Assembly: GCF_023349125.1 (NCBI RefSeq)
Contig: NZ_JAKIKT010000001.1
Location: 868,001 to 932,000 of the forward strand
DNA: 64,000 nucleotides
Direction: 5' to 3'
Origin: Shewanella corallii
GTDB taxonomy: Bacteria; Pseudomonadota; Gammaproteobacteria; Enterobacterales; Shewanellaceae
A program made the position numbers and the translations under genes. The notes below the pieces were generated by a model. The model searched no databases and was not told the DNA's origin. It saw only the letters and a list, made by a program, of their open reading frames with translations. Of this stretch, positions 14,688-23,354 are shown piece by piece. Position 1 is the stretch's first letter. Each line of letters opens with the position of its first letter.

Positions 14688-15203
14688 ATGAAAACTTCAA
14701 TCAAATTCAAACAATCTGTAGTGGCTGCTGTTCTGGGTATCTTCTGTGTCGGTGCGGCAGTGGCCGGTGACGCGCCAAAGAACATGAATGCTGATGCCAT
14801 CAGTCTGAAAAAGGCGATAGCAATTGCCAAACAGCATACAGGCGCGGTTCCTGTGGAGGCTGAACGTGACTCCCATATGGGGTCAATTGTATATGAGATT
14901 GAACTGGTCGGAGAGCAGGGTAAAGAGTTCCACACTGTGATTGACGCTGACACAGGCGAAATCATCAAAAGCCGTGAACATCTTGAAGATGACCATGAAG
15001 ATCTGCAGGAACAGGCAAGCTTCCTGGCCGGGGTGAAAAACGGTCAGTACCAGACTCTTGAAACCGCTCTGGCTGCGGCAGAAGCAAAGCATGCAGGTCA
15101 GGTGTATGAGATTGAACTGGATGATGACTATGGCATCTCCTATGAGGTAAAACTGCTGGCCGCAGATGGCAGCAAGGTTAAAACCCGTATCTCTGCCGAG
15201 TAA
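14688..15203 (+). CDS. Secreted protein with two PepSY domains
   Basis: A 171-residue exported protein: signal peptide about 1-26 (SVVAAVLGIFCVGAAVA), then two PepSY repeats. The first is SLKKAIAIAKQHTGAVPVEAERDSHMGSIVYEIELVGEQGKEFHTVIDADTGEII; the second is TLETALAAAEAKHAGQVYEIELDDDYGISYEVKLLAADGSKVKTRI. PepSY proteins are thought to modulate peptidases or sensors outside the cytoplasm; no target is known here. GAGGA lies seven bases before the ATG. It heads a four-gene plus-strand operon with a small membrane protein, a response regulator and a kinase, so a regulatory link to that two-component system is likely. Confidence 0.87.
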   Translation: MKTSIKFKQSVVAAVLGIFCVGAAVAGDAPKNMNADAISLKKAIAIAKQHTGAVPVEAERDSHMGSIVYEIELVGEQGKEFHTVIDADTGEIIKSREHLEDDHEDLQEQASFLAGVKNGQYQTLETALAAAEAKHAGQVYEIELDDDYGISYEVKLLAADGSKVKTRISAE

Positions 15204-15260
15204 TGGCGGTAGAGACCTGACAATGGGATGTCAATGGCTGGCATCCCCAAAGGAGGTGTT

Positions 15261-15542
15261 ATGACAAACTCAACTATCTATTCAAATATGTGGGCCAGGC
15301 TGATACAGACCTTGAGTGCCCTGCGCCAGAATGGTCCTAAAGGCTTGGCCGAGCTGTTTGCTTTTACGCTGTTTTTTACATTAGGACTGGTTACACTGGG
15401 AGCCTGTTTGCTGGCTGGCACAGGCCTGGCATTGTATGCCCGTTGGCAAGCCTATAAGGCGAGTCAGGCAGAGAAAGAGGTGGACAGCCATGCCGCGGAA
15501 AGTGCGGGAAATTCCAATCAGGATCCAATTGTTGCCGCCTGA
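15261..15542 (+). CDS. Small membrane protein of unknown function
   Basis: A 93-residue protein, not recognised. The N-terminal 30 residues are polar with a short amphipathic part (WARLIQTLSALRQNGPKGL), then one long hydrophobic stretch (ELFAFTLFFTLGLVTLGACLLAGTGLAL) that could cross the membrane once or as a hairpin, then a basic turn (YARWQAYKASQAEKE) and a polar tail. ATG at 15261 has AAAGGAGG four bases upstream, a better start than the ATG at 15228. It lies between the PepSY gene and the response regulator with gaps of 57 and 24 bases, so it is probably part of the same transcript and may act with the sensor system. Confidence 0.7.
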   Translation: MTNSTIYSNMWARLIQTLSALRQNGPKGLAELFAFTLFFTLGLVTLGACLLAGTGLALYARWQAYKASQAEKEVDSHAAESAGNSNQDPIVAA

Positions 15543-15566
15543 GCACGGCATAGAAAGAGAGTCAAA

Positions 15567-16265
15567 ATGCGGATATTGCTTGTAGAAGATGATGCCAGCC
15601 TCAGTCGTTTCGTGGAGAAGGGGTTGTATGAGGCCGGACATCAGATTGAGGTCACAGACAATGGTAAATATGCGCTGACCTTATGTATGACAGAGCAGTT
15701 TGATGTCGCTGTGGTCGACCGTATGTTGCCCGGCCTGGATGGCCTCTCTTTGGTGAAAGCCATGAGAGCAGCGCAAATCACTACCCCAGTGCTGTTTCTG
15801 ACCTCTCTTGGTGGGGTTGATGACAGAGTTGAGGGACTGGAAGCTGGTGGTGATGATTATCTGACCAAGCCTTTTGCCTTTTCAGAACTGCTGGCGAGGG
15901 TAACTGCCTTGTCACGTCGCTCTGTGAACATCACAGCCCAGGCCAGCCCTGAGCTGAAATATGCGGATTTGACTCTGAATCTGTTTGAACACACGGCCAG
16001 CAGGCAGGGGCAGGTATTGGATTTACAGCCCAAGGAGTTTCGCATTCTTGAGTTGTTTATGCGTCACCCCGGCCGGGTGATAACCCGTACCATGCTGCTG
16101 GAACATGTGTGGGATATTCATTTCGACCCACAAACCAGTGTGGTGGAGACCCATATCAGCCGTCTGCGCAATAAGCTGGAAAAACCCTTTGGCGATACCC
16201 TGATCCAAACCGTTCGGGGAGCAGGCTATAAACTGGAGCATAAAGCAGAGACTGGCTTATGTTGA
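15567..16265 (+). CDS. OmpR-family response regulator
   Basis: A 232-residue transcription factor. The receiver has E7, D8, D9, phosphoacceptor D51 (VVDRMLPGLDGLSLV) and the conserved Lys in YLTKPFAFSELLARV. The C-terminal winged helix includes LQPKEFRILELFMRHPGRVITRTMLLEHVW and VVETHISRLRNKLEKP, then IQTVRGAGYKL. It resembles QseB/CusR-type regulators more than PhoP. The last seven bases overlap the kinase start (ATGTTGA shared), so the two are translationally coupled. It belongs to the PepSY operon starting at 14688, and its own promoter is the obvious first target. Confidence 0.92.
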   Translation: MRILLVEDDASLSRFVEKGLYEAGHQIEVTDNGKYALTLCMTEQFDVAVVDRMLPGLDGLSLVKAMRAAQITTPVLFLTSLGGVDDRVEGLEAGGDDYLTKPFAFSELLARVTALSRRSVNITAQASPELKYADLTLNLFEHTASRQGQVLDLQPKEFRILELFMRHPGRVITRTMLLEHVWDIHFDPQTSVVETHISRLRNKLEKPFGDTLIQTVRGAGYKLEHKAETGLC

Positions 16266-17452
16266 AGCGATTAAAACAAAGGCTAAAACATACCCTGAGA
16301 CTGCCTCTGTGGTTGCAAAGCAGCGCAGCTCAACAGGGGGTTATGTTTGTACTGGTCTCTTTTATGAGCCTGGTGCTGATGGCCAGTATCAGTCTGGCCT
16401 ATGTGGATTATGAACTGGGAAAGCAGAACCGGGAGATAGTAAAAGAAACCCGGGAGATGATTCATGATTCTCATGGGGAGCTAGACGATGACCCCATTGA
16501 AGACGATGAGATTATGGCTGTGCTGACGACAGGTTTTGTGCTGTCGGGTGTGCTGGTGGCATTGCTGACAGCTGCCATTGTGGTGGTGATGACCCGGGCG
16601 AGCCAGAGGCGAATGAGCCGGATTGAACAGGTTCTGGCCGCCGCAGCCGAGGGTAACCTTGCCGCCCGAACCGGTGAAAAACGCAGAGTGAATGACCTTG
16701 CCCGAATCGGCGTTGCCGTGGACGAGATGTTGTCCCGACTCGAAGGTTCTGTGGCAGCCATGAGTGATATTTCGGCCAATATAGCTCATGAACTAAAGAC
16801 ACCGATTGCCAGGCTGCAGCATAACCTGTTGAACCTGAAGGCTGCAGCTGATGAGTCACAGAGCGCCAGGGCTGACAGCCAATTCAATGAAGAACTTGAG
16901 CTGGCGATGGTGGAGTCCAAACGTCTGGCGGGTATTTTTGATGCTTTGCTCAGGATCTCACAGATAGAGTCGGGTGCCAGACGCAGTCGCTTCAGCAGCA
17001 TTGATCTGACCGGGGTGATAGCCACAGTTGCCGATATCTATGTGGATGTGGCGGAGGATGCCGGTATGTTACTCAATGTCGATTGCCCGCAGCAGGCGTT
17101 AATGATTCAGGGGGACAGAGAGTTGCTGATCCAGCAACTGGCCAACTTGGTGGAGAATGCTCTCAGATATTGCCCTCAGGGCAGTGAGATTCGATTGTCA
17201 TGTGAGACTGAAGATGACCAGGTTTTGCTGACCGTGGCGGACAATGGTCCGGGTATTGAGGACGCTGAAAAACTGCGGGTATTTGAACGTCTCTACCGTG
17301 TCGATAAAAGCCGCACTGACGGTGGTCTTGGCCTGGGCCTCTCTTTTGCCAAAGCGGTAGCCGGACTGCACCATGGCAGTATCAGGTTGTATGACAACCA
17401 CCCCGGCCTGGGTGTTCAAATCAGTCTGCCAACGAACTGTGCAGCGGAATAG
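16259..17452 (+). CDS. Sensor histidine kinase
   Basis: A 397-residue membrane kinase. A first membrane segment lies at about 24-48 (GVMFVLVSFMSLVLMASISL), a short acidic periplasmic loop follows (residues 50-85, HDSHGELDDDPIEDDE), and a second segment at about 87-112. HAMP then HisKA: H177 in SANIAHELKTPIARLQHNL is the phosphoacceptor. The ATPase domain has NLVENALRYCP (N box), DNGPGIED (G1) and GLGLGLSFAKAV (G2). The periplasmic loop of only about 35 residues, rich in Asp and Glu, could bind cations, which is inference. It ends the PepSY/regulator operon, with a terminator at 17455-17478. Confidence 0.92.
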   Translation: MLKRLKQRLKHTLRLPLWLQSSAAQQGVMFVLVSFMSLVLMASISLAYVDYELGKQNREIVKETREMIHDSHGELDDDPIEDDEIMAVLTTGFVLSGVLVALLTAAIVVVMTRASQRRMSRIEQVLAAAAEGNLAARTGEKRRVNDLARIGVAVDEMLSRLEGSVAAMSDISANIAHELKTPIARLQHNLLNLKAAADESQSARADSQFNEELELAMVESKRLAGIFDALLRISQIESGARRSRFSSIDLTGVIATVADIYVDVAEDAGMLLNVDCPQQALMIQGDRELLIQQLANLVENALRYCPQGSEIRLSCETEDDQVLLTVADNGPGIEDAEKLRVFERLYRVDKSRTDGGLGLGLSFAKAVAGLHHGSIRLYDNHPGLGVQISLPTNCAAE

Positions 17453-17454
17453 AG

Positions 17455-17480
17455 AAAGGGGAGCTTGAGCTCCCCTTTGC
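17455..17480 (+). terminator. Terminator of the second PepSY/two-component operon
   Basis: AAAGGGGAGC (17455-17464), loop TTGA, GCTCCCCTTT, then GCTTTTTCC. It also faces the convergent ACT-domain gene. Confidence 0.85.
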
Positions 17481-17513
17481 TTTTTCCGGTCAATGGCGAC
17501 GAGCAGGAATGGG

Positions 17514-18017
17514 CTATTCGCTGAAGCTGACTCTGTGATTGATATTCAGAGTATCCAGCGCGCCGGCAATATCATCGTCCGTCATCGCCTGTGGCACTTC
17601 CAATTGCAGTTTGGCCTGATAAACCGTTTCATTGGATCCCATTACTGCGACCCGGTTATTTTCCTGATGGGTAATGGCGATATCCAGCCCATCAAACAGG
17701 GTATTAATATCATGGGTTAATCCGCTTCTGTCTGCGCAATGCAGGGTAAGGGACAGTATCCTGTGCTCGGTTTTTTGTGGACCGGCTTCTTCGAAAGTAA
17801 ACCTGAGTTGAGGGAAAGTTGACTCCAGTTGATCCTGCAGGGGCTCAGGATCGCCACTACTGACCTCCACCTTCATCATGGCACTGAATTGATCGTCGAT
17901 ACGAATGATTTTGCTGCTGAGCCAGTGGCCACCTGACTGTCGGGTGATTTTGGCGATATCTGCAATGAGATGCGGGGAAAAAGGTCCACTGACAGTACTG
18001 ATAAAACATGCTTGCAT
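17514..18017 (-). CDS. GcvR-like ACT-domain protein
   Basis: A 167-residue cytoplasmic protein with two ACT-type regions: residues 1-80 (FISTVSGPFSPHLIADIAKITRQSGGHWLSSKI) and 88-165 (LSLTLHCADRSGLTHDINTLFDGLDIAITHQEN). This layout matches the glycine cleavage system repressor family (GcvR), which binds GcvA in enterobacteria. It is somewhat shorter than E. coli GcvR, and no gcv gene is nearby, so the function may differ. It is a single gene convergent with the kinase operon. The ribosome-binding site (GGGAGGC before the ATG at 18017) is good. Confidence 0.75.
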   Translation of the reverse strand: MQACFISTVSGPFSPHLIADIAKITRQSGGHWLSSKIIRIDDQFSAMMKVEVSSGDPEPLQDQLESTFPQLRFTFEEAGPQKTEHRILSLTLHCADRSGLTHDINTLFDGLDIAITHQENNRVAVMGSNETVYQAKLQLEVPQAMTDDDIAGALDTLNINHRVSFSE

Positions 18018-18304
18018 AGTGCCTCCCGTTCAGCGGGGCAGGAACGAATAACTGCTGGAAACAGCCCCGCTTTATTTGCCCTTCAACCATATCAGTGTTT
18101 GTTTGGAGGGGGTATATTTTTCCCCTCCATGTTGGCTGAAATCACATTAATTTTGAGGCATCAATCGCTAACTTCATACTTGCCTGGTTGGGGGGGATGC
18201 GCAGCGTCGGTCCAAAGTATGGGTTTGACAAGGCTAAAGCATGAAGCATGGGGTTGTCTGTGTCTGATAGCTTGGAACAGACTTACACAGATGGAGTGCT
18301 GGCT

Positions 18305-18583
18305 ATGAATAAGTACATTATCGAGCGAAATATTCCAGATGCAGGCAAATTCACTCAGGAGCAACTAAGCGGAATTTCCCAGACCTCCTGCTGTGTGCTC
18401 AATGAGCTTGGGCCCGAGATTAAATGGCTGGAGAGCTATGTGACAGGGGACAAAATTTACTGTGTCTACCTGGCTGAAAGTGAGGATATTATCAGGCAGC
18501 ATGCCCGGCAGGGCGGCTTTCCCGCCGATAACATCTCTATGGTGACAGCCATCATCAATCCCTCTACGGCGACGCTGGCATGA
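18305..18583 (+). CDS. DUF4242 family protein
   Basis: A 92-residue cytoplasmic protein, MNKYIIERNIPDAGKFTQEQLSGISQTS... with CCVLNELGPEIKWLESYVTGDKIYCVYLAESEDIIRQHA and GGFPADNIS, all characteristic of DUF4242 (a ferredoxin-like alpha/beta barrel family, sometimes described as nickel-binding). Physiological function is unknown. ATG at 18305 is chosen because the family consensus begins there and GGAG precedes it; an upstream ATG at 18248 adds unrelated residues. Its stop overlaps the start of the next gene (ATGA), so the two are co-translated. Confidence 0.85.
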   Translation: MNKYIIERNIPDAGKFTQEQLSGISQTSCCVLNELGPEIKWLESYVTGDKIYCVYLAESEDIIRQHARQGGFPADNISMVTAIINPSTATLA

Positions 18584-19236
18584 GGGCCCCACAAGCAGGT
18601 GTGGGCTCGCTGCTGCGGGTCAAAGTGTGGCCACAAACCCTGAGAAAAAGAGTAATAAAGCCACTGGCGTCGGTGGCTTTAGTGCTTACCTCGTTTTTCT
18701 TGTCCTGTCTGGGCTGGGCCGGGCAGCCCGAATACCGGATAGTGCTGCTGGACAACAAACACAAGTCGTATCCTGTGGGCAGCCTTAAGCTAACGGCGCC
18801 TCTTGATGCCGGGACAGAGCAAAGTGTTGGCTATGAGCTGCAAATGGATCACAGCCGATTTAAAGATTTTTTTCTGTCCATGAAGGAGTTCAAATGCCTT
18901 GAAGGCCCTGAGCTATGGTGTTTTGTGCCATACCCTTACCATAACCCACGAAAGATAAGTGCTGCGGATTTGACCTGGCTTGAGCAGGACCTGATGTTTA
19001 TGTTCAAGGACAAGGCCTCCTTCGGGGCCAATTTATGGAATGGGGTTTATTATCCTTTGACCCTGACGACTTCAGGTGAAATCAAAGGTACAGCCCATGC
19101 TGTAGATCTCAATTTGATAGCCGCTCCACCTGAGCCTGAAACTGCGCCAGGCATAGGGGAATTTGATATCGAGGAGATGGAAACCGGTAAGCGCTGGTTG
19201 CCTGAAATTCGTCTTATACCTGTTCCGGGGGAATAG
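18580..19236 (+). CDS. Hypothetical exported protein
   Basis: A 218-residue protein, not recognised. The N-terminus is basic (LRKRVIKP) followed by a hydrophobic segment (LASVALVLTSFFLSCLGWAG) that looks like a signal peptide with an extended n-region, so the true start may be later. The mature part has few features: EYRIVLLDNKHKSYPVGSLKL, a stretch around CLEGPELWCFVPYPYHNPRKI with two Cys that could form a disulfide, and an acidic Pro-rich part near the C-terminus (PPEPETAPGIGEFDIEEMETG). It overlaps the DUF4242 gene by four bases and probably shares its transcript. Confidence 0.6.
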   Translation: MRAPQAGVGSLLRVKVWPQTLRKRVIKPLASVALVLTSFFLSCLGWAGQPEYRIVLLDNKHKSYPVGSLKLTAPLDAGTEQSVGYELQMDHSRFKDFFLSMKEFKCLEGPELWCFVPYPYHNPRKISAADLTWLEQDLMFMFKDKASFGANLWNGVYYPLTLTTSGEIKGTAHAVDLNLIAAPPEPETAPGIGEFDIEEMETGKRWLPEIRLIPVPGE

Positions 19237-19300
19237 CCAAGCGGTTGTTTCGGGAGTGAAAGCCTGTCACTTTATTGTTAACACAACAAGGTGGCACTTG

Positions 19301-20599
19301 ATGAAAATTCTTATAACCACACTGGGTTCAACAGGGGATCTCATCCCCTACCTTGGTCTGGCGCAAACACTGAAACAACGGGGACACAGTGTGGTGATCT
19401 GTACCCATCTGGCTTTCAGTAAACAGGTGGTTGAGGCTGGGCTGGAATATGCCCCCATGAATAACGGCTTTATTGAGCTGTTGCAATCCGGCCTGGGGCA
19501 GCAAACCGTTAGCGGATTGGACAGAGTGACAGGATTTTTTAAGACTCTCTGGCGTCTGAGGCGCACCATTCGTTCCCTGCAGACAGATGCCCTGACCGAC
19601 TCCTGGTACGCGGCCAATAAACACAGGCCGGATATTATCCTCTACAACAGTAAAACCAGCTGGGCGATTGATTTCGCCGAGTATCTGAATATTACCGCCA
19701 TACCTGCATTTCTGTTCCCTCAATGGGAGGCGACACGGGAATTTCCTTCTCTGGGACTACCTGCTGCCACCTCGTCCAAAGGATGGCGGGGAGACTGGCA
19801 CAGGTTCAGCTATCGAATTACCGGTTTTATCGCGGCAAGACTGTCGAAAGGGGTCATCACCAGGTGGCGTACGCAGCACAAATTGACCAGGGCTGAACAC
19901 CTTTGTTTAACCGCTGACCGGAAAGGGCATCCTCTACCTGAGCTGCTGGGCTACAGTGCTCATCTGCTGCCGTCACCACAGGACTGGCCGAAGCAGATCC
20001 ATGTGACTGGTTTCTGGCGGTCAGAGCCTGATATGGGGGGCACACTCAACCCTGAGTTGGAGGCCTTTCTCGAAAAGGGGTTGGATGAAAAAGACAAGCC
20101 TGTTTATATCGGTTTTGGCAGTATGGGCTTGAGAAAGGCTGACCAGCTAACCAGCCTCATGGTCAATGAGCTTAAGCGACTTGGCATACGTGCGGTTATC
20201 GCCACTGGCTGGGGTGGTCTGGGGTCCATGACGTCAGATGCCGATATTTTGTTTATTGAATCTGCTCCCCATCACCTGTTGTTTCCCAGAGTCAAAGCTG
20301 TGGTCTGCCATGGTGGGGCCGGCACTATCTCTGCGGCGCTGCACGCGGGCAAACCTGTTTGGGTCTGTCCCTTCTTTGGCGATCAGCTGGTTTGGGCAAG
20401 TCAGGTAGAAAAGCTGGGGCTTGGCCCTGCTGGCGTGCCCGCACGCAAGTTAACCCACAGTAACTTTGGCGCAGCGGTTCAGGCATTGATGACGCGCCAG
20501 GAATACCAGCAGAACGCTGAACTGATGGCGGGCAAGCTCAATACCGAACAGGGCACAACGTTGGCGGCTGAGGTCATTGAGGCTTTGTTCAGTCACTAA
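19301..20599 (+). CDS. UDP-glycosyltransferase-like (GT1/MGT family)
   Basis: A 432-residue GT-B fold glycosyltransferase. The N-terminal domain opens MKILITTLGSTGDLIPYLGLAQTL, including the conserved GSTGDLIP motif; the C-terminal nucleotide-sugar site is FIESAPHHLLFPRVKAVVCHGGAGTISAALHAGKPVWVCPFFGDQLVWASQV near 320-370. Such enzymes glycosylate sterols, flavonoids, macrolides, rhamnolipid or carotenoid-like acceptors; the acceptor here cannot be told. PVYIGFGSMG near 265 is also typical. ATG at 19301 has AAGGTGG upstream; earlier in-frame starts lie inside the preceding gene. It may be co-transcribed with the two genes before it (64-base gap) but no functional link is obvious. Confidence 0.87.
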   Translation: MKILITTLGSTGDLIPYLGLAQTLKQRGHSVVICTHLAFSKQVVEAGLEYAPMNNGFIELLQSGLGQQTVSGLDRVTGFFKTLWRLRRTIRSLQTDALTDSWYAANKHRPDIILYNSKTSWAIDFAEYLNITAIPAFLFPQWEATREFPSLGLPAATSSKGWRGDWHRFSYRITGFIAARLSKGVITRWRTQHKLTRAEHLCLTADRKGHPLPELLGYSAHLLPSPQDWPKQIHVTGFWRSEPDMGGTLNPELEAFLEKGLDEKDKPVYIGFGSMGLRKADQLTSLMVNELKRLGIRAVIATGWGGLGSMTSDADILFIESAPHHLLFPRVKAVVCHGGAGTISAALHAGKPVWVCPFFGDQLVWASQVEKLGLGPAGVPARKLTHSNFGAAVQALMTRQEYQQNAELMAGKLNTEQGTTLAAEVIEALFSH

Positions 20600-20709
20600 T
20601 TTCAAACGCCTTAAGCGCTGAACATCGGACTTCCAATAGTCTTTGGCTGATGCAAACAGCAATTCTCAGCCGAGTGAGCAAGGAAAGGTGAGATCAACTC
20701 TGCCTGGAC

Positions 20710-20745
20710 CGCTAGCATGCTGTTTCACGCTAGCATGCTGTTTCA
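20710..20745 (+). repeat. 18-bp tandem duplication at the start of the AraC-family gene
   Basis: CGCTAGCATGCTGTTTCA occurs twice in direct succession (20710-20727 and 20728-20745). Each copy contains an in-frame ATG, so the duplication creates two alternative start codons six codons apart. Confidence 0.85.
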
Positions 20746-21667
20746 GGAATCTGGATTGGTGGATTCGTTTGGGTCAGGAGGGCGGTGTTTGGATTGGGTA
20801 AGACGCATGACAATGGCAATTGACTATATCGAGGAGAACCTCAGTGGCGAGCTGTCCATTGATGATGCGGCAAGAGAGGCGTTCTCCTCCCGATATCATT
20901 TCCATCGCATGTTCTACGCTATGGTGGGTGTTACACCAGCCGAGTATATCAGGCGGCGAAAGCTCACCATGGCAGCAGCGGAACTGGCTGGTGGCCAAGG
21001 CAGGGTAGTCGATATCGCTGCCCGCTATGGTTACGACTCACCCAATGCTTTTACCCGGGCGTTCAGAAGTCTGCATGGGATTAATCCGGGTAAGGTCAGG
21101 GCGGGCCAGGTTCTGCTTTCCACCTATGATCGCATCTCTTTGAATTCAAACAGATCGGGAACTGCTATGTTGGAATACAAAATTGTTGAGAAACCTGAGT
21201 TCAGGGTATTGGGAAAGAGTCAGGAGTTCAGTTTTGAAAAGTTTGTCGCTGAGGGGCCTGAATTCTGGAAACAGTACGTGGGCTCGGATGAATATAAGTC
21301 ATTGTTGGCTTTGAATATGGGGCTCGGGGGAGAAGTAACTCAGGCTCCTCTTCTTTCCGTTTATTTTCCCGATGAGCAGGAACGGCGGCAAACTTTCACC
21401 GATGTCTTGGGTATCGAGAGTTTATCTGAGGTGACGTCTGACGAGTTCAGTGCCCATATTGTGCCGACAGCCACCTATGCTGAATTCAGTTGTACCTATC
21501 AAAGCTCGATGAAAACCAACAAGTACATTTATGGGGAATGGTTCACTGCAACCGGGTATCAAAGAGACGGTTCCAAGCCGGATGTTCTTGCATATTTTCC
21601 GTTGCCTTTCCGCCCGGTGAAAGAAATGCTGTTGCGCTGGTGGATCCCTGTCATGAAGAAAGTCTGA
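20717..21667 (+). CDS. AraC-family transcriptional regulator with GyrI-like domain
   Basis: An N-terminal AraC/XylS DNA-binding domain with two helix-turn-helix motifs (IDDAAREAFSSRYHFHRMF and VVDIAARYGYDSPNAFTRAF, with the conserved GINPGKVR end) is followed from about residue 152 by a GyrI-like effector-binding domain (MLEYKIVEKPEFRVLGKSQEF). This Rob/SoxS-like plus GyrI layout is usual for regulators that sense small hydrophobic compounds or drugs. Start is uncertain: ATG 20717 and 20735 lie in an 18-bp tandem duplication, and ATG 20807 (MTMAIDYIEENLSG) is close to the domain start. No adjacent transporter gene is obviously its target. Confidence 0.85.
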   Translation: MLFHASMLFQESGLVDSFGSGGRCLDWVRRMTMAIDYIEENLSGELSIDDAAREAFSSRYHFHRMFYAMVGVTPAEYIRRRKLTMAAAELAGGQGRVVDIAARYGYDSPNAFTRAFRSLHGINPGKVRAGQVLLSTYDRISLNSNRSGTAMLEYKIVEKPEFRVLGKSQEFSFEKFVAEGPEFWKQYVGSDEYKSLLALNMGLGGEVTQAPLLSVYFPDEQERRQTFTDVLGIESLSEVTSDEFSAHIVPTATYAEFSCTYQSSMKTNKYIYGEWFTATGYQRDGSKPDVLAYFPLPFRPVKEMLLRWWIPVMKKV

Positions 21668-21852
21668 TACATGATGACAGATCTCCTCTCGTCCTGTTCG
21701 CCATCTGATTGCGAGTTTCGGCTGGTATTCTGACTCCAAAGCGTGCCTTATTTGCAATGCTCGTTTCGATACTATATCTGCAAGCTTGTACTCGGAGATG
21801 ATTGAGCAACTGATGGCCTGCAAATGACGCAATCAGTTGCTCAAGTTGGTGT

Positions 21853-22884
21853 TTACAGAGCGTTAAAGTAGGCCTTGTAGGCTTTCAAGCGCACAGTGGC
21901 CGCACCGATAATGTCCATAAAGCCCAGCGCGTCATGGGGCTTTTTGGCCGATATCCAGGCTGAGCCTGTAGCCCCTATAGGGATTTCGTAACCCTCTGGC
22001 TGCTCAAACTCGATGACTACGGTTCGACCATGGTTACCCTGATTCATCCCCACGTGGCGGCTGACCATTTGACTGCCTGCGGTCGGTGTGATTCTGGATT
22101 CGCCTGTACCTGTGGTGATGCTGTGCACTTTTCCCCTGAATATTTCCCCCGGGTAGGCGTTGAGGTAGAACTCGGCGAACTGACCCGGCTCAATATATCT
22201 GAATGACTGATCGGGAATACGCATCTCGATAAACTTCCTGTTGGTGTCATACAGGTGCATGTTGCCTATGCGTGTGCCAGCGGCGATATTGGTGATCGAC
22301 AACTGACCATCAAAGGGAGCGCGAACTTCGCGACGTTTATCCTGCCATTTGGTTGCCGCAATCTGGGCTTCAATCGCCTGAACTTTGGCGATACCTGCGG
22401 CTATCTGTGCCTTTGAAGAATCAATCGAGGCGGTGAGATCATCACGGCTGGATTGACTCGCAAAGTCACTGAGCTGGGTCAGGCGCTCCAGGTGACGCTT
22501 ATCATTGGTCATACGGATTTCAAAGGCTTCAATCTCAGACTCTGTCGCCTGTTTTTGCGCTTTCAAAGCCCGTAGCTCTTCGCTGGTATCCACAGACACC
22601 AGAGTATAAATAAGGTCTCCTTCTTTTACCTTCTGGTTATGCTCCACAAAAATTTCATCTACCTCCTGACCAAACAGGGGGCTGAGTACGGCGTGAGGTG
22701 CCTTGACTGTGGTGGAGTCCGTCAGATCAGCCGGTGACCAGAATCTATGGGAGGTAAACAGCATAAAGGCGATAAAGGCACCCAGGCCTACACTGATAAC
22801 GGCATTGCGCAGGTTCCATTGAATCACTCCCAGCCGCACCAGCAACCAGACGATCAGGATATAGGGCAACATAATCTCTTTCAT
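21853..22884 (-). CDS. HlyD-family membrane fusion protein (YibH/YiaV-like)
   Basis: A 343-residue periplasmic adaptor anchored by an N-terminal hydrophobic part (two segments, about 5-18 and 28-47). It has a split lipoyl domain (VKAPHAVLSPLFGQEVDEIFVEHNQKVKEGDLIYTL near 62-96 and REVRAPFDGQLSITNIAAGTRI near 182-204) around a coiled-coil hairpin (about 100-180), then a beta-barrel domain. Its start overlaps the upstream gene's stop by four bases (ATGA). No ABC or RND transporter is adjacent; the partner is a small DUF3302-like membrane protein, as in the E. coli yibH-yibI and yiaV-yiaW pairs. The exported substrate is unknown. Confidence 0.85.
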   Translation of the reverse strand: MKEIMLPYILIVWLLVRLGVIQWNLRNAVISVGLGAFIAFMLFTSHRFWSPADLTDSTTVKAPHAVLSPLFGQEVDEIFVEHNQKVKEGDLIYTLVSVDTSEELRALKAQKQATESEIEAFEIRMTNDKRHLERLTQLSDFASQSSRDDLTASIDSSKAQIAAGIAKVQAIEAQIAATKWQDKRREVRAPFDGQLSITNIAAGTRIGNMHLYDTNRKFIEMRIPDQSFRYIEPGQFAEFYLNAYPGEIFRGKVHSITTGTGESRITPTAGSQMVSRHVGMNQGNHGRTVVIEFEQPEGYEIPIGATGSAWISAKKPHDALGFMDIIGAATVRLKAYKAYFNAL

Positions 22885-23354
22885 GATTGCTCTCCTTTGA
22901 TGCCGTTATTGATGATCCTGGAGAGGCTGTTGCCAATCACATCCCAACGGGCAAAGGCGATGACGATTGCAAGAACCCACCAGGCTTTGTGAAGGAACAA
23001 GCCGCACAGGGAGAGGGCAAATACCAGTTGGGTATGTACACTGGCCACCGCTTTGGCCCGATGAACTGCTACTTCGTGAAGCTGCCAGAACAGATACAGC
23101 ACGTACACAGCGACCGCGATGGTAACCATAACGATAAAACCCATAAACAGGGTTGAGTCGAGCAGCCCCAGAATATTGGGGACGCCATGGGGATAATAAT
23201 CTCCTTCGGACAGGTGTTGGCCGTGAATATCCCCGAGGGTGGAGAAAAGGTAACTCAGCAAGATGACTGAAGCGATGATGGCGGAAGCCACCAGGCCTTT
23301 GGTTAATATTTTGCTTTTGGTTTTATGAGCCTGATTATAGGTGTTGTTCGTCAA
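22881..23354 (-). CDS. DUF3302-like inner-membrane protein
   Basis: A 157-residue protein with about four hydrophobic segments (near 20-40, 62-90, 108-120 and 122-134). WQLHEVAVHRAKAVASVHTQLVFALSLCGLFLHKAWWVLAIVIAF resembles the DUF3302 pattern of E. coli YibI/YiaW (His in an A-x-x-V-H context, then L-H-x-x-W), though the N-terminal part is longer. It is immediately upstream of and overlapping an HlyD-type adaptor gene, the same partnership as in E. coli. Function of the pair is unknown. The family assignment is by eye. Confidence 0.6.
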   Translation of the reverse strand: MTNNTYNQAHKTKSKILTKGLVASAIIASVILLSYLFSTLGDIHGQHLSEGDYYPHGVPNILGLLDSTLFMGFIVMVTIAVAVYVLYLFWQLHEVAVHRAKAVASVHTQLVFALSLCGLFLHKAWWVLAIVIAFARWDVIGNSLSRIINNGIKGEQS

